6,972 nt of DNA from Caryophanales bacterium UBA4100 (GTDB lineage: Bacteria; Bacillota; Bacilli; Paenibacillales; UBA4045), in contig DFXU01000065.1 in assembly GCA_002383285.1 (NCBI GenBank), positions 1 through 6,972 of the forward strand, written 5' to 3'. A program made the position numbers and the translations under genes. The notes under the pieces were generated by a model. That model ran no database searches, was not told where the DNA came from, and saw only the letters and a list, made by a program, of their open reading frames with translations. Numbering within the stretch: the stretch's first letter is position 1; every line of letters starts with the position of its first letter. Shown here piece by piece: positions 6,252 through 6,972 of the stretch.

Positions 6252-6285
6252 CGACTTTGATACTCGATTATAAGGAGAGAGACAG

Positions 6286-6972
6286 ATGGAATTATTCTCA
6301 ATAGAATTCATTATGGCACTACTTGCAATTATTATGGTTGATTTAGTGCTTGCAGGAGATAATGCGGTGGTTATAGCTCTTGCTGCAAGGAATATCCCGA
6401 AGGAAAAGCAGAGAAAAGTCATTCTCCTAGGGACGTTGGGCGCGGTTGTCATTCGTATGCTCGCCACGTTCGCAGTGGTGTGGCTACTTAAGGTTCCTGG
6501 ATTATTGCTAGTGGGTGGAATCGTATTAGTATGGATTGCGTATAAGCTGCTAGTCGAAGAGAAGAAGCATGATAGTGTTGCTGCGGAATCAACAATCGTT
6601 CAAGCTGTGGGTACTATTATCGTTGCTGATATGGTGATGGGTATTGATAATGTTATTGCTGTTGCTGGTGTAGCTCATGGTGATTTTTTACTTATTTTAC
6701 TAGGCTTAATTATTAGTATTCCTATCATGGTTTTCGGAAGCACGTTCGTTATTGTTCTTATAGATAAATTCCCTATCGTGATTTATATTGGTTCGGCGAT
6801 TCTCGCCTTTACTGCTGGTAAGATGATGATGGATGAGCCATTGTTGAAGAGTATTGTGGAACCATTAGATATGGGCAAATGGGTGATCATTGGAATAGTT
6901 ACTATTAGAGTAATAGCTGCTGGTAGAATTAAGAAGATGAGAAGGTCGAAGTTGAATCTAGAGCTGGACGCT
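6286..6972 (+). CDS. TerC family membrane protein, YjbE-type (3' partial)
   Basis: The frame opens with ATG at 6286, 8 nt after AAGGAG (6272-6277), and is open to the right edge with no stop, giving 229 residues. The product is a polytopic inner-membrane protein with the TerC-fold metal motifs: VLAGDNAVVIAL (21-32) in helix 1 and ADMVMGIDNVIAV (114-126) in the second half, both with acidic and Asn residues inside the membrane. Helices lie near 8-32, 46-66, 70-88, 104-128, 134-158, 164-182 and 198-213. YjbE-type members are about this long and often sit behind a yybP-ykoY riboswitch, as here. TerC relatives in Bacillus act in Mn2+ export and in metal loading of exported enzymes, so this protein is best read as a Mn2+-responsive exporter or metal-delivery factor. 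The positively charged tail (RIKKMRRSK) suggests the stop is close. The family is sure; the exact role is inferred. Confidence 0.93.
   Translation, partial: MELFSIEFIMALLAIIMVDLVLAGDNAVVIALAARNIPKEKQRKVILLGTLGAVVIRMLATFAVVWLLKVPGLLLVGGIVLVWIAYKLLVEEKKHDSVAAESTIVQAVGTIIVADMVMGIDNVIAVAGVAHGDFLLILLGLIISIPIMVFGSTFVIVLIDKFPIVIYIGSAILAFTAGKMMMDEPLLKSIVEPLDMGKWVIIGIVTIRVIAAGRIKKMRRSKLNLELDA

Noticed and set aside
6022..6273. An 83-codon plus-strand ORF between the permease and terC
   Set aside because: It runs straight through a perfect promoter, the Mn2+ aptamer and both terminators. It has no ribosome site, and its sequence is explained by the RNA structures.
6186..6467. A 93-codon minus-strand ORF over the terC start
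   Set aside because: It is antisense to the conserved TerC helix 1 region and the leader; no ribosome site or family resemblance.

Overview
The window looks like chromosomal DNA of a low- to mid-GC Gram-positive bacterium of the Bacillales, most likely Paenibacillaceae. This rests on protein flavour (a YheI/YheH-type ABC pair, a cupin-AraC regulator, a YjbE-type TerC protein), strong AGGAGG-type ribosome sites, use of GTG and TTG starts, and a yybP-ykoY manganese riboswitch with a sigma-A consensus promoter. The genus is an inference from style, not a database match. I see no insertion sequence, tRNA, rRNA, CRISPR array or prophage gene.

Layout from left to right. (1) Positions 1-392 hold the 3' part of a YiiM-like MOSC-domain gene that enters from the left edge. 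(2) A 138-bp gap (393-530) with short ORFs and small repeats leads into two overlapping ABC exporter half-transporter genes (531-2294 and 2281-4107). They look like the two unequal halves of one heterodimeric multidrug-type exporter: the first has Asp in place of the catalytic Glu after Walker B, and the second has the altered signature LSAGE, so together they predict one degenerate and one functional ATP site. (3) Convergent to them, 18 bp away, is an AraC-family regulator with an N-terminal cupin (4126-5001, minus strand). (4) Divergent from the regulator across 69 bp is an AEC-family (auxin efflux carrier-like) permease (5071-5991); two GATTAG direct repeats in the shared gap are a candidate operator. 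(5) The stretch 5992-6285 has no gene. It holds a perfect TTGACA/TATAAT promoter, a yybP-ykoY Mn2+ aptamer, an intrinsic terminator whose 5' arm overlaps aptamer stem P1, and a second terminator-like hairpin that looks like a shortened copy of the first. (6) Downstream, a TerC/YjbE-family membrane protein (6286 to the right edge) runs off the window without a stop codon.

How the parts work together: the ABC pair is one transcription unit encoding one exporter. The AraC protein most plausibly controls itself and the divergent permease. The TerC gene is its own unit, predicted to be switched on by high Mn2+ and to act in Mn export or metal delivery. The best characterised part is the Mn riboswitch-TerC unit. 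The least ordinary details are the duplicated terminator in that leader and the chain of tiny ORFs ending at the poorly primed GTG start of the ABC operon. I found no clear evidence of an entirely new system.
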